DNA of 64,000 bases from Selaginella tamariscina (GCA_003024785.1 PUQB01000144.1:434001-498000), one strand, 5' to 3'; positions 21,630-34,801 are shown, counted from the stretch's first letter. Program-made: numbers and translations. The notes: generated by a model from the sequence alone, not told the origin.

Positions 21630-24600
21630 CACTCCCCGCCTTTGAAAATGTCAACGTCCTCGTTGACGTCCAACTCCAAGACTAGATAATGTTAGAAAAA
21701 ACTAACCAAAACTAACATATCACTCTATGCGGAGTAGCCAAAAGTTCACATAATTTCATTACCCCCCTTGCATTAAGCGCGAAACCAAATACTTCAGAAC
21801 CGTCGTTCACTGAGTCGTAAACCCAGCTGCCGGAGGCACCACCTGCGACATGAAGTCACCTGGAGACCTTTTGCACGTCTGCAAAGTCTGTCACCCGACG
21901 CACACAACACTGGTTAATTTCTTTACTTAACTAGAATTTATATTGGAGGCCTCTAGTTAGTGTTGTTGCCGGCCCCTTGGTTTAACAAGAAATAAAGACT
22001 TGCTTTATTCCTTAATATTAAATGCTGTTGACGACCTCTGTCGTCTAACATACAACAAGCACTTCTCAAATGCTTGACCAAACACCTACGCATTTCTTTT
22101 GATTTTCCAATGGTCCCACATCTCCACATGTTAATATTATAGCTTACATCTCTGCATCCCTCGGTGCTTCTCATTACCCCTTTTCATAAGGGTCTGCTAC
22201 TATACCTATCTCTCATTAGTATATAGTTACGCAAGACTAAGTATGAGACTTTTATCGGAATCAAGCTCTTTTCCGATAAGAGTACAAGTCGTAAAACCCT
22301 GTTCTTTGTAAACATGTCAATCTGGCCAGAGGCGATCACAGAGGCGCATGGCTGTACACATGTATACAACAAGGTCTTGCCAACTGCCATTCATCTTTCA
22401 CAACCAACTTTGTACTCTTTCATAACACCGACCAGTTCAGGGACCAGATAAGCTAACATACCTTTCTTATAAACCAACGTGGAAACCAGGAAATTCAACC
22501 CATCTCTAATGCCTTAATCAACAATCTTTGTCTTAATTAGTACCCTCATTGTACTCATTCTCCAAAGAGCACAACATACTAGGTGCCATTCAATAATTCC
22601 TAACTCCTTATCGTACTAAGTTCAAAATACGGAATTTTAAAACTTAGTTTTCACGATAAGAGTCTCCCTGAACTCGTAATACTGTACGCCTCCGTAACAT
22701 TATATTTATTTCCAACTCTTAAACTTATTTCGTAAATGTTTTTCAACACTATACCGAAGTATAGCATTTCACTAATTGAAACAACTAGTGTTTTTGATAA
22801 ACATCTTTTAAAACTAATCCTTATTCTATAAATAGTCACAATTTCGATATTGATACTCTCGAATGGATAATGATCGTTTTAACGTTCAAATCCTAAGCTT
22901 ATCAACTAGTTGTTATACTAGTGGATATAAACTTACAATCATATCAATTTATCAAAATGCTACAACTACATTATAGATATGGTCTTAGTTTACATGAACC
23001 GAACTTCAATTTTGAGACGGAAATATAATGTTACGACAGTATTTCGAGGAACTTTGTTCAGAGACTAAGAGGAATCATGAACTAGTGTCTGGTTCATCTA
23101 ATTGATTTAGTAAGATATAAACCTCCACATAAATGCTATCATAACACTGAAGTGTTAGATCAACTTCATGTTTTAGTCATACCTTATATTTCAATAGATC
23201 TCCCCAAACATGAATAAAATATCTAGTTCAGTACATTGAACTAAGATACATTATTCACTCTAGACACCTAGCAATCCAGAAAGTGACACATTGCCCCTCA
23301 AGCAATGTATTGAGAAATGTCTCATTTCTCAACTAACTTGAAAACACGTTTCAAGTTATAACACTAAGGTAGTGCCTTACCAAAGTGTCAGACTCAAATC
23401 CACTTGAGTCTTTATATTATATGATTACGGCCACCTCATGTGATCATAACCAAGTTTGATATTGAGCGCTCCAAACTCAATATTGAAGAGATATCATACT
23501 ATACTTTGACAAGTCATTTATAACCAATCTTGAAAAGATTGTCACAATTCTGCCAAAGTTTAGAATATAAATATCTCAACAGATGAGGTGATAGGAAACC
23601 TCATATTCTCGAACCGGATATTGGACGAACCTTGAACTACAATCATCAAGAAGGGACACCATCTTCTTGAGCTAATCCCGCTACTTCACTTCAAGAATAT
23701 TGAACCAACTCAAGGAACACCATCAAACCTTGAGATAGAACTAACAACTAACCAAGGAATACAATCAAACCTTGAGTCAAGAATAGTTCTATTTTTCAAT
23801 ATTCCGAAAGATTGAAGATACATACTTTATTTGTTCTTTAAGTGCCCACATTTCGACCATGATGCAGAGTCAAGAAACCGTTTTTGAATAATCGTATTCG
23901 ACTCTAAAATGAAATTGATATTGAAAACAATACCAACTTCAATTCTCATCGAATACGACTCTTGAGGAGGTACATGCACTTAAACCTCCAAAATGTATCC
24001 GACTACTTTGACTCATTTGACATCACCAACATAACTTATTAAACTTAGCAAGTTTCCTTACTTAGTCAATAAGCAGTGGAGAATCCCAAATCATGCTCTT
24101 CTTAACAAGGAATCACCCTTGTTCAAGAGCTTATCCCCACATTGCAAACAACGTTACAATTTCAATATTAAAGAGTTAATAATGAAAATGCACAAGTGTG
24201 CGCCGAACGCCTTCACTATGCAAGTCCTTCATTACTCAGTAAACTGAAAATGTAAACGTATGTTTCCAACATTCTCTTTCTGATAGATCATGCCATCTAT
24301 CCCAAAACCGATATTGGTAAGATAACGAAATTCTCTAGCTATTATCCGAAGTTTTCTCTCATGATTCTTATGAGACAACTTCATAATCAAGTTAGTCGAG
24401 CTAGCTAACTTGAATACAGAGTGCGCGCTTACAACTAACTAAGGTTTCAAGTTGTACTAAGGTTCAAATTAGGTGACTTGAACTTAGTAAACTATTCACC
24501 TAATGTTACTTGCAGCTAGCGTCATCAAAATATTGCGAACATCAGACAATACTTTGACTACATTGGATCTTCAAACCCATTGCTTAACATATTTATCATA

Positions 24601-25293
24601 TGTCAATATTTGACATTCATTGTATTATAAGTTCATCACTATAGTCTGCTTCTAGAGTTACACTCTCGGAACCATGCACTATAATAAGAGCTTATTTTAC
24701 ACTTTATGTCAAAATGTAGTGTTCATTCTTATGTTTGATTATGCCCCTTCTCCCGAAGTCAAAGACGCACTTCTGAACATAAGTCTTTCCCCGTTTGAAC
24801 ACTACAGTTGGATCCGATATTGAATCTTGACATAAGCCAAAACTCAAAGGACATTGTCTGTTTCCAAATCATGTGTTATCCCAAATTCAAACACCTTAAA
24901 GAAAAAGAAAAATTTTCAATAATGGGTAAGCTTAGCATATCACATGATCCACTTCACAAGACTTAGTTTGTAAGCCAGAACAAACTAACACACCATGTCT
25001 TGTGGAAACATATGGTAAAGTAACCTGGATAACCTTAAGGTGAAGTAACCTAGAGAAAACGTAACCTGGCATGCAACTTGGAAGTTGCCTTCCGAGTGCA
25101 ACCTTCGACATTGGAGTCCATAACCCACACCCACTTATTAAGTAGATTTTTCGAAGAGTTATAGATCTCAGGACCAACTCTCTGCGCAGAATTCAGACGT
25201 TAGCCGAAAGTGATAGAGTACTTCAAAAATTTAGAACTAACTAAACCCTAAAATACACTACACTTTAGGTAGTCCTACTGACCGCAGAGAATA

Positions 25294-25306
25294 GGCTCCG
25301 ATACCA
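25294..25306 (-). other. LARD primer binding site
   Basis: TGGTATCGGAGCC on the minus strand, two bases from the LTR; it differs from the common initiator-Met PBS TGGTATCAGAGC by one base. Confidence 0.85.
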
Positions 25307-25308
25307 AT

Positions 25309-27144
25309 TGTCAGAGTTTTAACCCAAAGGGCCAACACGTGGCAACACGTGGCTGCCAGGTGGCCATTCGGCGTCATCACCCTGTGTGAGCAACGCTAAG
25401 TTCCCAGAACAACCCCAACGACCCCTAGGGTTAGACTCTAATGCCCAAGTGGACAAGAGACTTAGGGTTTAGCCTAAGTCTCCCTAGAATGTCTGCCCCC
25501 AGAACCCTTGAGGGATAACCCTAGTTGACTTAGGGTTTAGCCTAAGTCTCCCTAGAGTGTCTACCCCAAAACCCTTGAGGGATAACCCTAGTTGACTTAG
25601 GGTCTTGCCCTAGAAGACCTAGACAGGCTCATGCCCTAACCCCCATCAAGGAGACGTGTGTTCCACACATACCCCGTGACAGAGCTAAGGCATTGTCACT
25701 TACCCCTTGAGGAATCACCCTCATCCGGGAGTACAACCCCTTTAGGGCGACAAGGGGTACCCTGAACCACGACTAACCCCTAAGGGTTTGAGTGGCCAAG
25801 TTACACCCTAGACCTAGGGCTAGTACTTAGTGAGGACACGAGTGTGCGCCGTAGGCGAACACGAGTGTTCTGCTAAGCAAACTCCCTAAGGCTAGGTTTG
25901 GGATAACCCTAAGCACATGACCTTGCGAGTGCCTTACGAAAGGGCTTCTGCTAATGAGCTTAGGTTGTTCAACCCTGGATTCCAAGGAGAACACTCCCCT
26001 AGCCAAGTGTGCCAAAGCACACCTAGTTACGAGACCTAACCTCCCTCGAGCGGATGCCCAAGGCTTAGCACCCTAGTGCAAGCACAAGCATGCCTGTTTG
26101 CTAGAGTATCCAACCCCTTAGCGACAAGCCCATGACATAACCCCAAAGGGCGTGCCTCGGGCGTTGTACCATGTGACGTTTAGCCCAGTGTCACATCCCC
26201 ATGTGACACTGCCTTCCAAGATGTGGCTATCATGCCATAGCCCTTAGATTCAAGAGTTGCACCAAGTACCACAAACGTGGTTCCTAAATGCCAACTCTAG
26301 AACCCCTCAATGAACCCTCAGGAACTAGGTAACGTGAACCTGTCAAACAAGATCCCACGCCCACAGTTGGACAAGGACACGGATGTGCCTTGCTTGGCCG
26401 TGAGTGCTACACCTAGCTTGACGTGGAGGAGGAGGCTGGAGACAAGCCTCAACCTCTGCCTCTTGGAACGTGCATCCCGACAAGACCTCCCAGGCATGGA
26501 TTCGCCAACGTTAAGGGTAAGCTACCCCGAAGGTGGGACGTACCCCTGGCATCTGGAAGTTAGGGCGGCACAACAGAGGGTTGTACCTTAACGACACAAG
26601 CTGAAGCTTGCACCGGCAGAAGAGCAACGAACTCATTCATGAACCCAGGAGCTCTCCTACATATACTCTACCTTATTTATGTGACGGAGCCCCCCCCCCC
26701 TCTTTTCCTATTTGTATTAGTGGGCTGGCACTGAATTCTAGCCCCTTAGATAAATTAGCAATATGAGCCTATAACTCACCCTTACTCCTACCCCTAAACC
26801 CTACCCAAGGGGGTGGGGGTTTTAGGGCGTGGGTTAGGGCAACCCTAGGGTTAGGTCAACCCTAGGGGTGTTCCTAACCCTACTTAACACGCCGAACTCA
26901 TTTGCAAAGACCAAACAACCTATTCGGGACGTCAAAATTGGGGTGGGTTTCTAGAAGGTAAGTTCTAGCTTCGCTTAGAGTTTCCTGCAAATACCTAATG
27001 ACACCCGGCCGGACCATCACTAGATACCCAAGTGCACTAAGCGGGCCTGTTTCCTACTACATCTAGGGTCCATCAACATAGTACAGTAGGTAACAACAGT
27101 CAACGTCCAAAGTAAAGGGTCGAGTCATAGTAAAAACTATGACA
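25309..27144 (-). repeat. LARD 5' LTR
   Basis: 1836 bp, very similar to 19810-21629. Differences include a roughly 17-bp duplication (TAGGTCAACCCTAGGG) near 26850 and several single-base indels, which indicates a fairly recent insertion. Confidence 0.93.
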
Positions 27145-27149
27145 ACGAG

Positions 27150-28075
27150 CTTTAAAAATATTACATCTACAGTCTTGAAGAATATTCTCCAAGTGTGTTG
27201 TTAACTCACAAGCCTCGTTATCGGCCATACGTTCTTTCCAATCTATACCAATATCCAAAGAAGTACGAGGATATCGTCCAAACATTGTATAATAAGGACT
27301 CATAGAAGTAGAATCATGCTTACTATTATTATAAGCAAACTCTATTAAGGGAATATATTTATCCCATTTACCTGGATGATTACCCACAGTAGCTCACAAC
27401 ATATCCTCAAGAACTTGATTAACTCTTTCAGTTTGGCCATCTGTTTGTGGATGATCACCACTACTAAGTTTAAGCTTAATTCCCAAACCTTAAAAAAATT
27501 TAAGCCAAAAATCACCAATAAACTTAGTATCTCGATCACTAACCACATCACAAGGCATACCCATGCTAGGAAACACCTCTGACATATACAAATGTGCTAA
27601 GTCCACAGCTTTAGCATCTTTTTTGAGTGGTAAAAAACGAGCATACTTAGTTAGACGGTCAACTATAACCCATATTTGCTCATGCTTTTGCTGTGTCTTT
27701 GGCAAATGAGTAATAAAATCCATATAGATACTTTCCCAACGTTCATGTGGAACTTCTAACTGATGCAATAAGCCAAGTTGTGCAACTCGCTCAGCCTTAA
27801 TTGACTGACACGTATTACATGTTTTGATATAATTACATATATCATTCTTTATATGTTTCCAATAAAACCTTCGTTTAACTAGATCATATGTTTTCTTTTC
27901 ACCTAAGTGTCCAGCCAGCGGGCTATCATGCATCTCAAACATAATACGAGAAAGTATTTCTCTATCCTTAGGAACATATAATCGCCCCTTATAAAATAAC
28001 ATGTCATTATGCACGGTATACGGCTCTACAAGCACAAAAAGCAATTTTCTAGCTTCTTGATCCTTAGTTTAAGCA
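27150..28075 (-). pseudogene. Gypsy integrase (zinc-binding and catalytic core), frameshifted
   Basis: Minus strand from 28044: an H-x-x-C-C-like zinc region (HDSPLAGHLGEKKTY ... CNTCQSIKAERV), then core motifs IYMDFITHLPKTQ (first D) and VVSDRDTKFIGDFW (second D). The expected E-containing stretch reads HPQTDGQTERVNQVLE in another frame near 27440, with one TGA after DML, then NHPGKWDKYIPLIEFAYNNS. A homopolymer region near 27490 marks the frame change. The C-terminal part is split off by the LARD insertion at 27144/19805. Confidence 0.85.
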
Positions 28076-28205
28076 GCCAGAATGTATTTCACCAAGGGAC
28101 TATGCAACTTGGATACAGTATTTAAGCATTTAACACGTGATAATGCATCTGCCACCACATTATGTTTACCTTCCTTATATATTATTTCCATATAAGGAAA
28201 TTCAT

Positions 28206-29008
28206 TCAAAAATCTTTATGTGTCTTACAATACTGCAGTGGTTTATGATCGGTATACACCTTAAACGGCTGGCCATTATGGAGATAATGTCTCCATAACT
28301 TTAATGCATGAACTATGGCCAATAGTTCCTGTTCATATGTGGAATAACGTTTTTCCACATCACTAAGTTTTCTGCTTTCATAAGCAATTACATGCCCATC
28401 TTGCATGAGCACAACACCGAGTGCTGCCCCACAGGCATCTGCATATACCACATAAGGTTTTGCATTATCTGCTATAGCAAGCATAGGTGCTTTAGTTAAC
28501 AACGACTTAAGCATTTCAAAGCTATCGTTTTGACTAGCTTCCCACACAAAGGGTACATCGTGCTTAAGTAGGTTTGTTAAAGGCAAAGCTACCCTTGAAA
28601 ATCCAAGGACAAAACGTCTATAATAATTAGCTAAACCCATAAAACTACGTAATTCATTTACATCATGTGGAATTGGCCAGTTTTTTACAACTGCCACCTT
28701 TTTAGGATCAACTTTTAATCCTTCAGAAGAAACCACATGACCTAGATATTCTACTTTGGGTTTAAAAAATTCACACTTAGACATTTTCGCATATAATTTA
28801 TGCTTACGTAAACTTCTAACACTTGTTTTAAATGTAACAAATGTTCGGTAGGAGTTTTACTATATATTAAATATCGTCTAAGAACACTTGCACAAATTGG
28901 TCAATATACCATGAAAATCATCAGCTCGTGGCATGGGTTATTTTAATAGTGGTCTTATTAAGCATACGATAATCAATACACAATCTCATAGACCCATCTT
29001 TTTCTTAA
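28206..29008 (-). pseudogene. Gypsy RT C-terminus and RNase H, with a deletion in RT
   Basis: Minus strand: a fragment reading KKDGSMRLCIDYR-like residues (about 28990), then MPRADDF joined directly to the VFLDDI catalytic box region. The RT palm segment that normally lies between (KLDLRSGYHQIR ... PFGLTNAPATF) is missing. Then follow MSKCEFFKPKVEYLGHVVSS and the RNase H part (YVVYADACGAALGVVLMQDG, RYSTYEQELLAIVHALKLWR, FKVYTDHKPLQY). RNase H looks intact for about 110 residues. Confidence 0.85.
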
Positions 29009-29761
29009 CTAAAATAACACATGTGCTCCAAAGGGAGACTTACTAGGTTGTATAAAACCTTGAGATATAAGCTCTTGAACTTGTTTTTTAACCTCAAGTT
29101 CCTTTAGATGAGTTAATCGATAAGGACTTTGAGAGACAGGCTTAGTCCCACTCTCAAGATCAATTTCATGCTCAATTTCTCGCCGTGGGGAAAGCCCCTG
29201 AGGTAATGTATCAGGAAATACATTTGTATATTCCTTTAATATATATTGCAATTGAGCATTATACAAGTCCTTATTCTCATGTGTTGTAAGTTTAACACTT
29301 AACTTTGAAGTTAAGTAAGAATTATCGTATTTAACATTTTCAGCTATGGAATTCTCCTCAGCTATAACTTTATGACAATTTGGCTTGCAAGTAAGTGAAT
29401 TTAGGGTTCTAGGGTTAATCCTAATGTGAACAGGTTTAACACCTAAACCTTGATTAGCATTAATTACGTTTTTAAGTTTAATGGCAGAAAATAAGGTATG
29501 TCTATCTCTAATAACTATATTACCATGTTCATTTAATATTAAAGGACGTACCTGAACATGATTGTTATCGATCTTTGAAGCATCCTCCATATCACACATA
29601 TATACCAAATAACTTGCAGTGAAATTCCTTATTGCTCGCTTCATGGAAGTTACAAAAAGTAACTTACTAGGAGAAGTATACTTCTTTCCATGCCAAACTA
29701 TCTTGGAACTATTGTGCTCCATGGAAACTTCATAAGTATTCCAATCAATTACTGGTGTCAT
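29009..29761 (-). pseudogene. Gypsy protease remnant and RT N-terminus
   Basis: A 250-codon open stretch. It begins PVIDWNTYEVSMEH, resembling the end of the retroviral-type protease (just before it, in another frame, DFIIFDMP-F-E). The end is typical RT N-terminus: LPQGLSPRREIEHEIDLESG, TKPVSQSPYRLTHLKELEVK and GFIQPSKSPFGAHVLF. The protease active-site D-S/T-G motif is not seen and was probably lost. Confidence 0.75.
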
Positions 29762-30304
29762 TTCTTTAAATCAAGGCATGTCAAAGATGATAAAATCATT
29801 AGCAAGAGAGTATTCAGAGAAAATAACTTCTTAAACTCCTCAAGTGAGTCCACCAATCGACCACTTTTTCTTCGTTCTACACTCACACGATGCCACCGTG
29901 CATCTCCTGTCAAGGCAAAAGTCACTGCATGAAAAGCTTCATCTAACGTAAGGCCTTGCAGTTCCACTATTAGTTGTCCAAGCAATAGCTATCACTGGCC
30001 CACCACGGCCATCAAAATTCGGCACAAGCCTTTTTTCAAAAATGTTTGGAAGAGGAACTCTTAAAACCACGAACTTCTGATAACCCTCATAGCTCATCAC
30101 AGAAAAAATCAAGACCCTCATGAACATCTTTCATAAGTGTCTCCAGAGTGGATTAACACGAGCAAATTCAGCAGTAAGAGATTCATCAGTCCACTCATAC
30201 TCCGGAACAAAGTTGTTCCCTTCTTCATGTTCAACTTCCATATTAATTTCTTCACCTTTCTCTACCTCAATCACTCCAAGCACAACCAAAGGGTTGTCGC
30301 TCAT
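29762..30304 (-). pseudogene. Gypsy gag remnant
   Basis: The likely start ATG at 30302-30304 lies 24 nt inside the 5' LTR and reads MSDNPLVVLGVIEVEKGEEI, then NMEVEHEEGNNFVPEYEWTD. It soon changes frame. Later parts read NFDGRGGPVIAIAWTT and EAFHAVTFALTGDARWHRVS. No CCHC knuckle was found. The strongly shortened length suggests internal deletion. Confidence 0.55.
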
Positions 30305-30312
30305 GATCGTGT

Positions 30313-30325
30313 GGCTCCGATACCA
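30313..30325 (-). other. Primer binding site of the outer gypsy element
   Basis: TGGTATCGGAGCC on the minus strand, two bases from the LTR at 30328; identical to the LARD PBS. Confidence 0.85.
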
Positions 30326-30327
30326 AT

Positions 30328-30686
30328 TGTAACGCTCCTAACACACGTGTATAGACACGCACACAAGATCAGACAACTCAAACCTCCCAACCAAAGAACA
30401 CGTGGTGTTGTCCCTCGAGCAATACGCAGACTTGCAATATCGTGTGCTTAACACACTAGTACAGTACTTTTTGCTAGTACCCAGTTCGTCCTAAGGACCG
30501 TGATCACCCTAAACACTCCTGTCCCTTTTTATATCATAGGCCTATATCCTTTTTATCTATGGACTCTCTATTTATGGACTGTGTACCTTTATGGGACTTC
30601 CAGATCTATGTACACATGTCATTAGTATATTCTTGAATATTCCACCTAGCAGTTATGAGTCCTTTAGGTAAGTCTACTTCCTTACA
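30328..30686 (-). repeat. 5' LTR of the outer Ty3/gypsy element
   Basis: 359 bp, partner of 19030-19388, with scattered substitutions between them. On the minus strand TATAAAAA at about 30526-30533 is a possible TATA box. Confidence 0.92.
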
Positions 30687-30691
30687 ATAGT

Positions 30692-31220
30692 TCAGTCAAT
30701 AAATCTACACCTAATTTCTAATTATTCTAATTATGCATGGTTGTATTATAATACTATGTATTCTTCTAGTTAATTCAACATTTCACGGATAAGGATTCTA
30801 TCTCACTCGTGTAAAAAGTATCATATAAAATGTACGTTAAAAAAAATGGAATGCTATTAAACTTTTGATAAATAATCAAACACAAATTTAATTCAATCAA
30901 TAAAATATACCAGGTTCAAATATTATATACATTCAAGTTTAACTTATTAATATAACTATTATAAAAAATCGTTTAAAAAAAGATTTGAACACAAGTATAC
31001 ATGTATATATAATATGTACTAGTATTTGTATATTTAACTAATACAACTATGTGGATTTTGTTTTGTTTATAAATAAAAATCATGTGTGTGTGTGTGTGTG
31101 AGAGAGAGTGAGAGAGAGAGAGAGAGCTTTTCTTTAAATTATGCAATATGATTTATATCCTTCAATTATATATTTGCAGGTGCATTATGTTAATTAAAAT
31201 CAGCCTTCAATATTAAAAAT

Positions 31221-31252
<32 letters not shown>

Positions 31253-32215
31253 ATATATATAGGTTTAATATTATATATATAATATATTGTAGCAACACAT
31301 TACTTCTTTGCCTTTCTGTTATGTTTTAAAAATCTTAAGTAGTCGTTTCCTACTTGGAGAATAAGGTACATAGATATACTCTTTCACTCTCTCTCTACAT
31401 GCAATGCATATGAGAGAGAGATTTTCAATATATTGGTTCACCTTATCAAAACATGTAAAGATATCTCTACATGCAATGCATATGTGCATGTGTGTGAGAG
31501 AGAGATTTTCAATATATTGTTCACCTTGTCAAAACATATAAAGATAGCTTTTTATATTTTGTATTTTACATACATTCGTACTTCATATTTGGCATTTGTA
31601 AATACACGACACTAAAAATTGGTTTAGGGTTTATAATTATTATTATTTATTTTCCACATTATAAATATTTTCATTAAAAAAAACATATTTAAAAATATGT
31701 TGGAAAGGGCACTTCTATACACTTATCATGGATTTAAAGATATATGTGTGTATGTATATATATATGAATAGAAAGAGAGAGTGGGTGAGTGAGTGAATGA
31801 ATGAGAAAGAGCTTTTCAATTAATGATTTATTATTTATGGTTTGCCTATATATATATATAAGAAAAATTTTATATAAAATTATAGTGTGAAATAAGATTA
31901 TTCACACATTAAGATTATATATTAAAAAGTTAATACATATTTAAAAATCTTTATAATTTGTCTTTTTGTTCATGAATTCTTTCAATGAATCCTTGTAAAA
32001 TTTATGAATGGAAAGAATTGAATTATGATTAAAGTGAATGTCAAAGTATTTTTTATTAAGGTGCTTTGTGAAAGAAACATTTGCATGGTTTACATAAATT
32101 TTAAAACTTATTGTTTCTTTATTTTCATGAAGGAAACTCTTTATTTAATGCATTTTCATGAAGGATATTCTTTATTTAAGGCAATTGAACTTTGTTGGCA
32201 CATTTGATTAACAAA
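30692..32215. repeat. Segmental duplication copy beta, right part
   Basis: It continues beta after the gypsy element and matches alpha 7102-8200 with decay and extra microsatellites ((GT)(GA) at 31083-31126, (TA)n at 31220-31262). The IVDRVQESC ORF is no longer readable near 32130-32215. Confidence 0.75.
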
Positions 32216-34074
32216 TTTATTAATTTATAAGTGTTATTAATTAGATTTTTATAATTCTTCTCAATTTTATTGCATGTGTGATCGATAAAATGTTATGTAC
32301 AATAAATAATTCAAATTACAAATAAAGAGTAATTTACATAATGGGATTTCCCTTAATTTTTAATACTTTTTAAGAAAGATTTAAGATATATTATTGTTAT
32401 GAAATAAGAAAAAAAAATAAAATTAAAATGTGAATTCATTATGAATTAAGATATAATTTCTTTAAGGTTAATGCATTTTTAAATTAACAAGCTTTTTTAT
32501 TTAAATGCATATGTGAATCGATTTTGAATGTATATTAATTAAAAATTCCTAACTTCCTCTAAATATCCACAGTTATTATACATTTCAAAATAAAACTATT
32601 AGTCTAAATGCTTCCTCAATAATTAATTAAAAAGTTGATTAAGTATTTATTAAAACCCCAGACTTCCTAATTAAATAAACTTCACCGTCCGTTAAACCTT
32701 CATAACACATAATATAAAGTCAGTTCCTTATGATTTCACAATTATTATATATTTCTATTCATGTTGTACATATGGCAGTTATTCTTAAATTTCAGAGAAA
32801 GGATTGCCAAATCTGAAACTATTGGACGATGAGTTACGCTGGAGTGAACATGTGTTTGGGATTACTTATTATTAGCCACATTTGACACAAATTATAATTC
32901 TCCCGACAAATCTCAATTGGTTATAAAATTTAAGTTGTATGACATGAAGTTTATGGACATGACCTCCTGCGATTTCACAAAGCACCCAATAAGAATGAGG
33001 ACATCGACTTGTAGGTTTAGGGTAGACACACATGTTATATAGATACACACACAAAACTGAATTGTAAACTTAAGAGAAATATTAATTTCCTTTTAATTTC
33101 TTGTACATGTTTTATCAAGAGGCTATTATGCAAGTGTTCTCAAACAAATTAATACAAATAAGAAATAAAGACCATTAATACAAACACTTGCAAAACAAAT
33201 AAAAAAATTAAAATGCAAACAATATCCTTAAGAAAAATCGTATTTGAAATTGCACTTTTTATAAATCTTTTAAAGATTTATAAATTAAAACCTTCTATCA
33301 AGTATAAGGGACACTACCCTCCATATTACATATATAAAAAATTAAAATAAAATTAATATTCTTTAATTCCAAAAGGTTTTTCAAAGGTTTTTTAGGTATG
33401 TATTTTTTTAATCTTTTCAATTAACATGAACAAAAACTCATTTACATATGCATTTAAATAAGAAAACATGTTAATCCAAAAAATACATTAACCTCAAAGA
33501 AATTTACATTTTAATTTATAAAAAATTCACATTTTATTTTTATTTTTATTTTTTCTCCTTATATCATAAGGACAATACATCCTAAATCCCTCTAAAAAAA
33601 TTTGGAATTAAAGGGAAACTAGCCTAGGATATTAAATTATAATTTTATTGTAGACAAAGAAAACATTTTGAAACAAAAAAAATTGCAGAGCTAAAACTTA
33701 TTATTTATAATCTCTCTTTTATCTCTCTCACACTCACACACACATGGCTAATTTGCACAATACGGCCCATTATTTAGGAGGAATTTAAGATAATTAAGTG
33801 TTATGATGTGGAAAAAATTTAATAAAATAAATTTAAAAAAAAAACCCAAATCCTTATTCAAAACTCGAAAATTAAAACGTAAGGCCCTTTAGGGTTAATG
33901 CATTTCTGAATTAACATATTTATTTATTGAAATGCATTTATGAATGGGTTTTTAGTGTATGTTATAGGTAAGAAAGCCCTGGGAATTAAGGTAAATATGA
34001 ATTTTCCTTTTATTTTTTATACATGTCCTAAAGGGGGGCCGTGTTCTGCAAATGTCCCCACACACACATACTTA
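32216..34074. other. AT-rich spacer without recognised genes
   Basis: Low-complexity AT-rich DNA. Short frames (for example 32872-33054) lack protein character. It corresponds in position to alpha 8430-8680 but is much longer. Confidence 0.6.
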
Positions 34075-34290
34075 AATATATTTAATAATAAATATTAGCA
34101 AAAGCCGTAACAATTAGAGTGTTAACATTGTCGACCGAGCCTACATATTCAGTTAAAAAGTATACATAAAACTTGTCTTATTTCCATACCATTCTTGTGA
34201 ATGTTACCCGGTTTTAACACAAGACTCTCTCTCTACATGTGTGTGTGTCTATATATTATACAGGAGTTACGACCGAGAGAGGCGTATAAG
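34075..34290. repeat. Third, truncated copy of the SAP-block flank
   Basis: Matches 8684-9010 and 15325-15590 up to the GAGTTACGACCGAGAGAG stretch and then stops where the duplicated ankyrin locus begins. Confidence 0.75.
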
Positions 34291-34745
34291 CACATACATG
34301 TAAAGGTAGATAGAAAGATATATGTGTACGTCCGGGTGAATATCAGAATATACTAAGAGAATCCCATAAACTTACACTATAATATATGTTCAAATTTTAA
34401 GAGCATACAAACACAACAGACAACATACATAGACACAAAAAACATATTTATGCTTCAAAATCAAATATTTTAAGAGCATATAAACACAACAGACAACACA
34501 TAGACACAAAAACATATTTATGCTTCAAAATCAAATACAATGATTCCATAACTTATCACTAAACATATCCATCATACAGATATATAAAATGAATGTTTTA
34601 AAGATTCTTTGACGCATCTGTATGTATGCCGATTCGATATGTATACGTGAATTCCATGTATACATCATGAGGTTTAGAAGTGATGTACGTATAAAATATG
34701 TTTTCACAACTTATATACATATATGTAAGAATAAAGCTCCATGTA

Positions 34746-34750
<5 letters not shown>

Positions 34751-34798
<48 letters not shown>
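34751..34798. repeat. (TA)n microsatellite
   Basis: About 46 bp of TA, absent or very short in the duplicate copy (about 45151-45160). Confidence 0.95.

Positions 34799-34801
<3 letters not shown>

Larger units (their letters stand above)
19810..27144 (-). mobile_element. Nested non-coding LTR retrotransposon (LARD type)
   Basis: Direct repeats of 1820 bp (19810-21629) and 1836 bp (25309-27144), both TGTCAG...TGACA, flank 3679 bp without any convincing ORF. TSD ACGAG (19805-19809 and 27145-27149). On the minus strand the PBS TGGTATCGGAGCC lies 2 nt inside the 5' LTR (25294-25306) and a purine tract AAAGGCGGGGAGTG precedes the 3' LTR (from 21630). Long LTRs and a long non-coding interior define a LARD, which would depend on proteins of another element. 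It shares the PBS with its host element. The interior is tentatively AT-rich spacer; short frames there look random. Confidence 0.92.
19030..30686 (-). mobile_element. Ty3/gypsy LTR retrotransposon (minus), carrying a nested element
   Basis: It has 359-bp LTRs (19030-19388 and 30328-30686), TSD ATAGT (19025-19029 and 30687-30691), a PBS matching initiator Met tRNA, and a PPT at the left end. Gag-pol order on the minus strand is gag, protease remnant, RT, RNase H, integrase, tail. Integrase after RNase H places it in Ty3/gypsy. The element is defective: gag is frameshifted, part of RT is deleted, and a 7.3-kb LARD-like element sits in the integrase C-terminal region. Without that insertion it would be about 4.3 kb. 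Confidence 0.93.

Noticed and set aside
21953-25177. Coding domain in the interior of the nested LTR element
   Set aside because: Frames are short (under 85 codons), AT-driven and show no gag, protease, RT or integrase motif on either strand.
30313-30325. tRNA gene near the PBS
   Set aside because: Only the 13-base complement of a tRNA 3' end is present, without cloverleaf sequence; it is a primer binding site.
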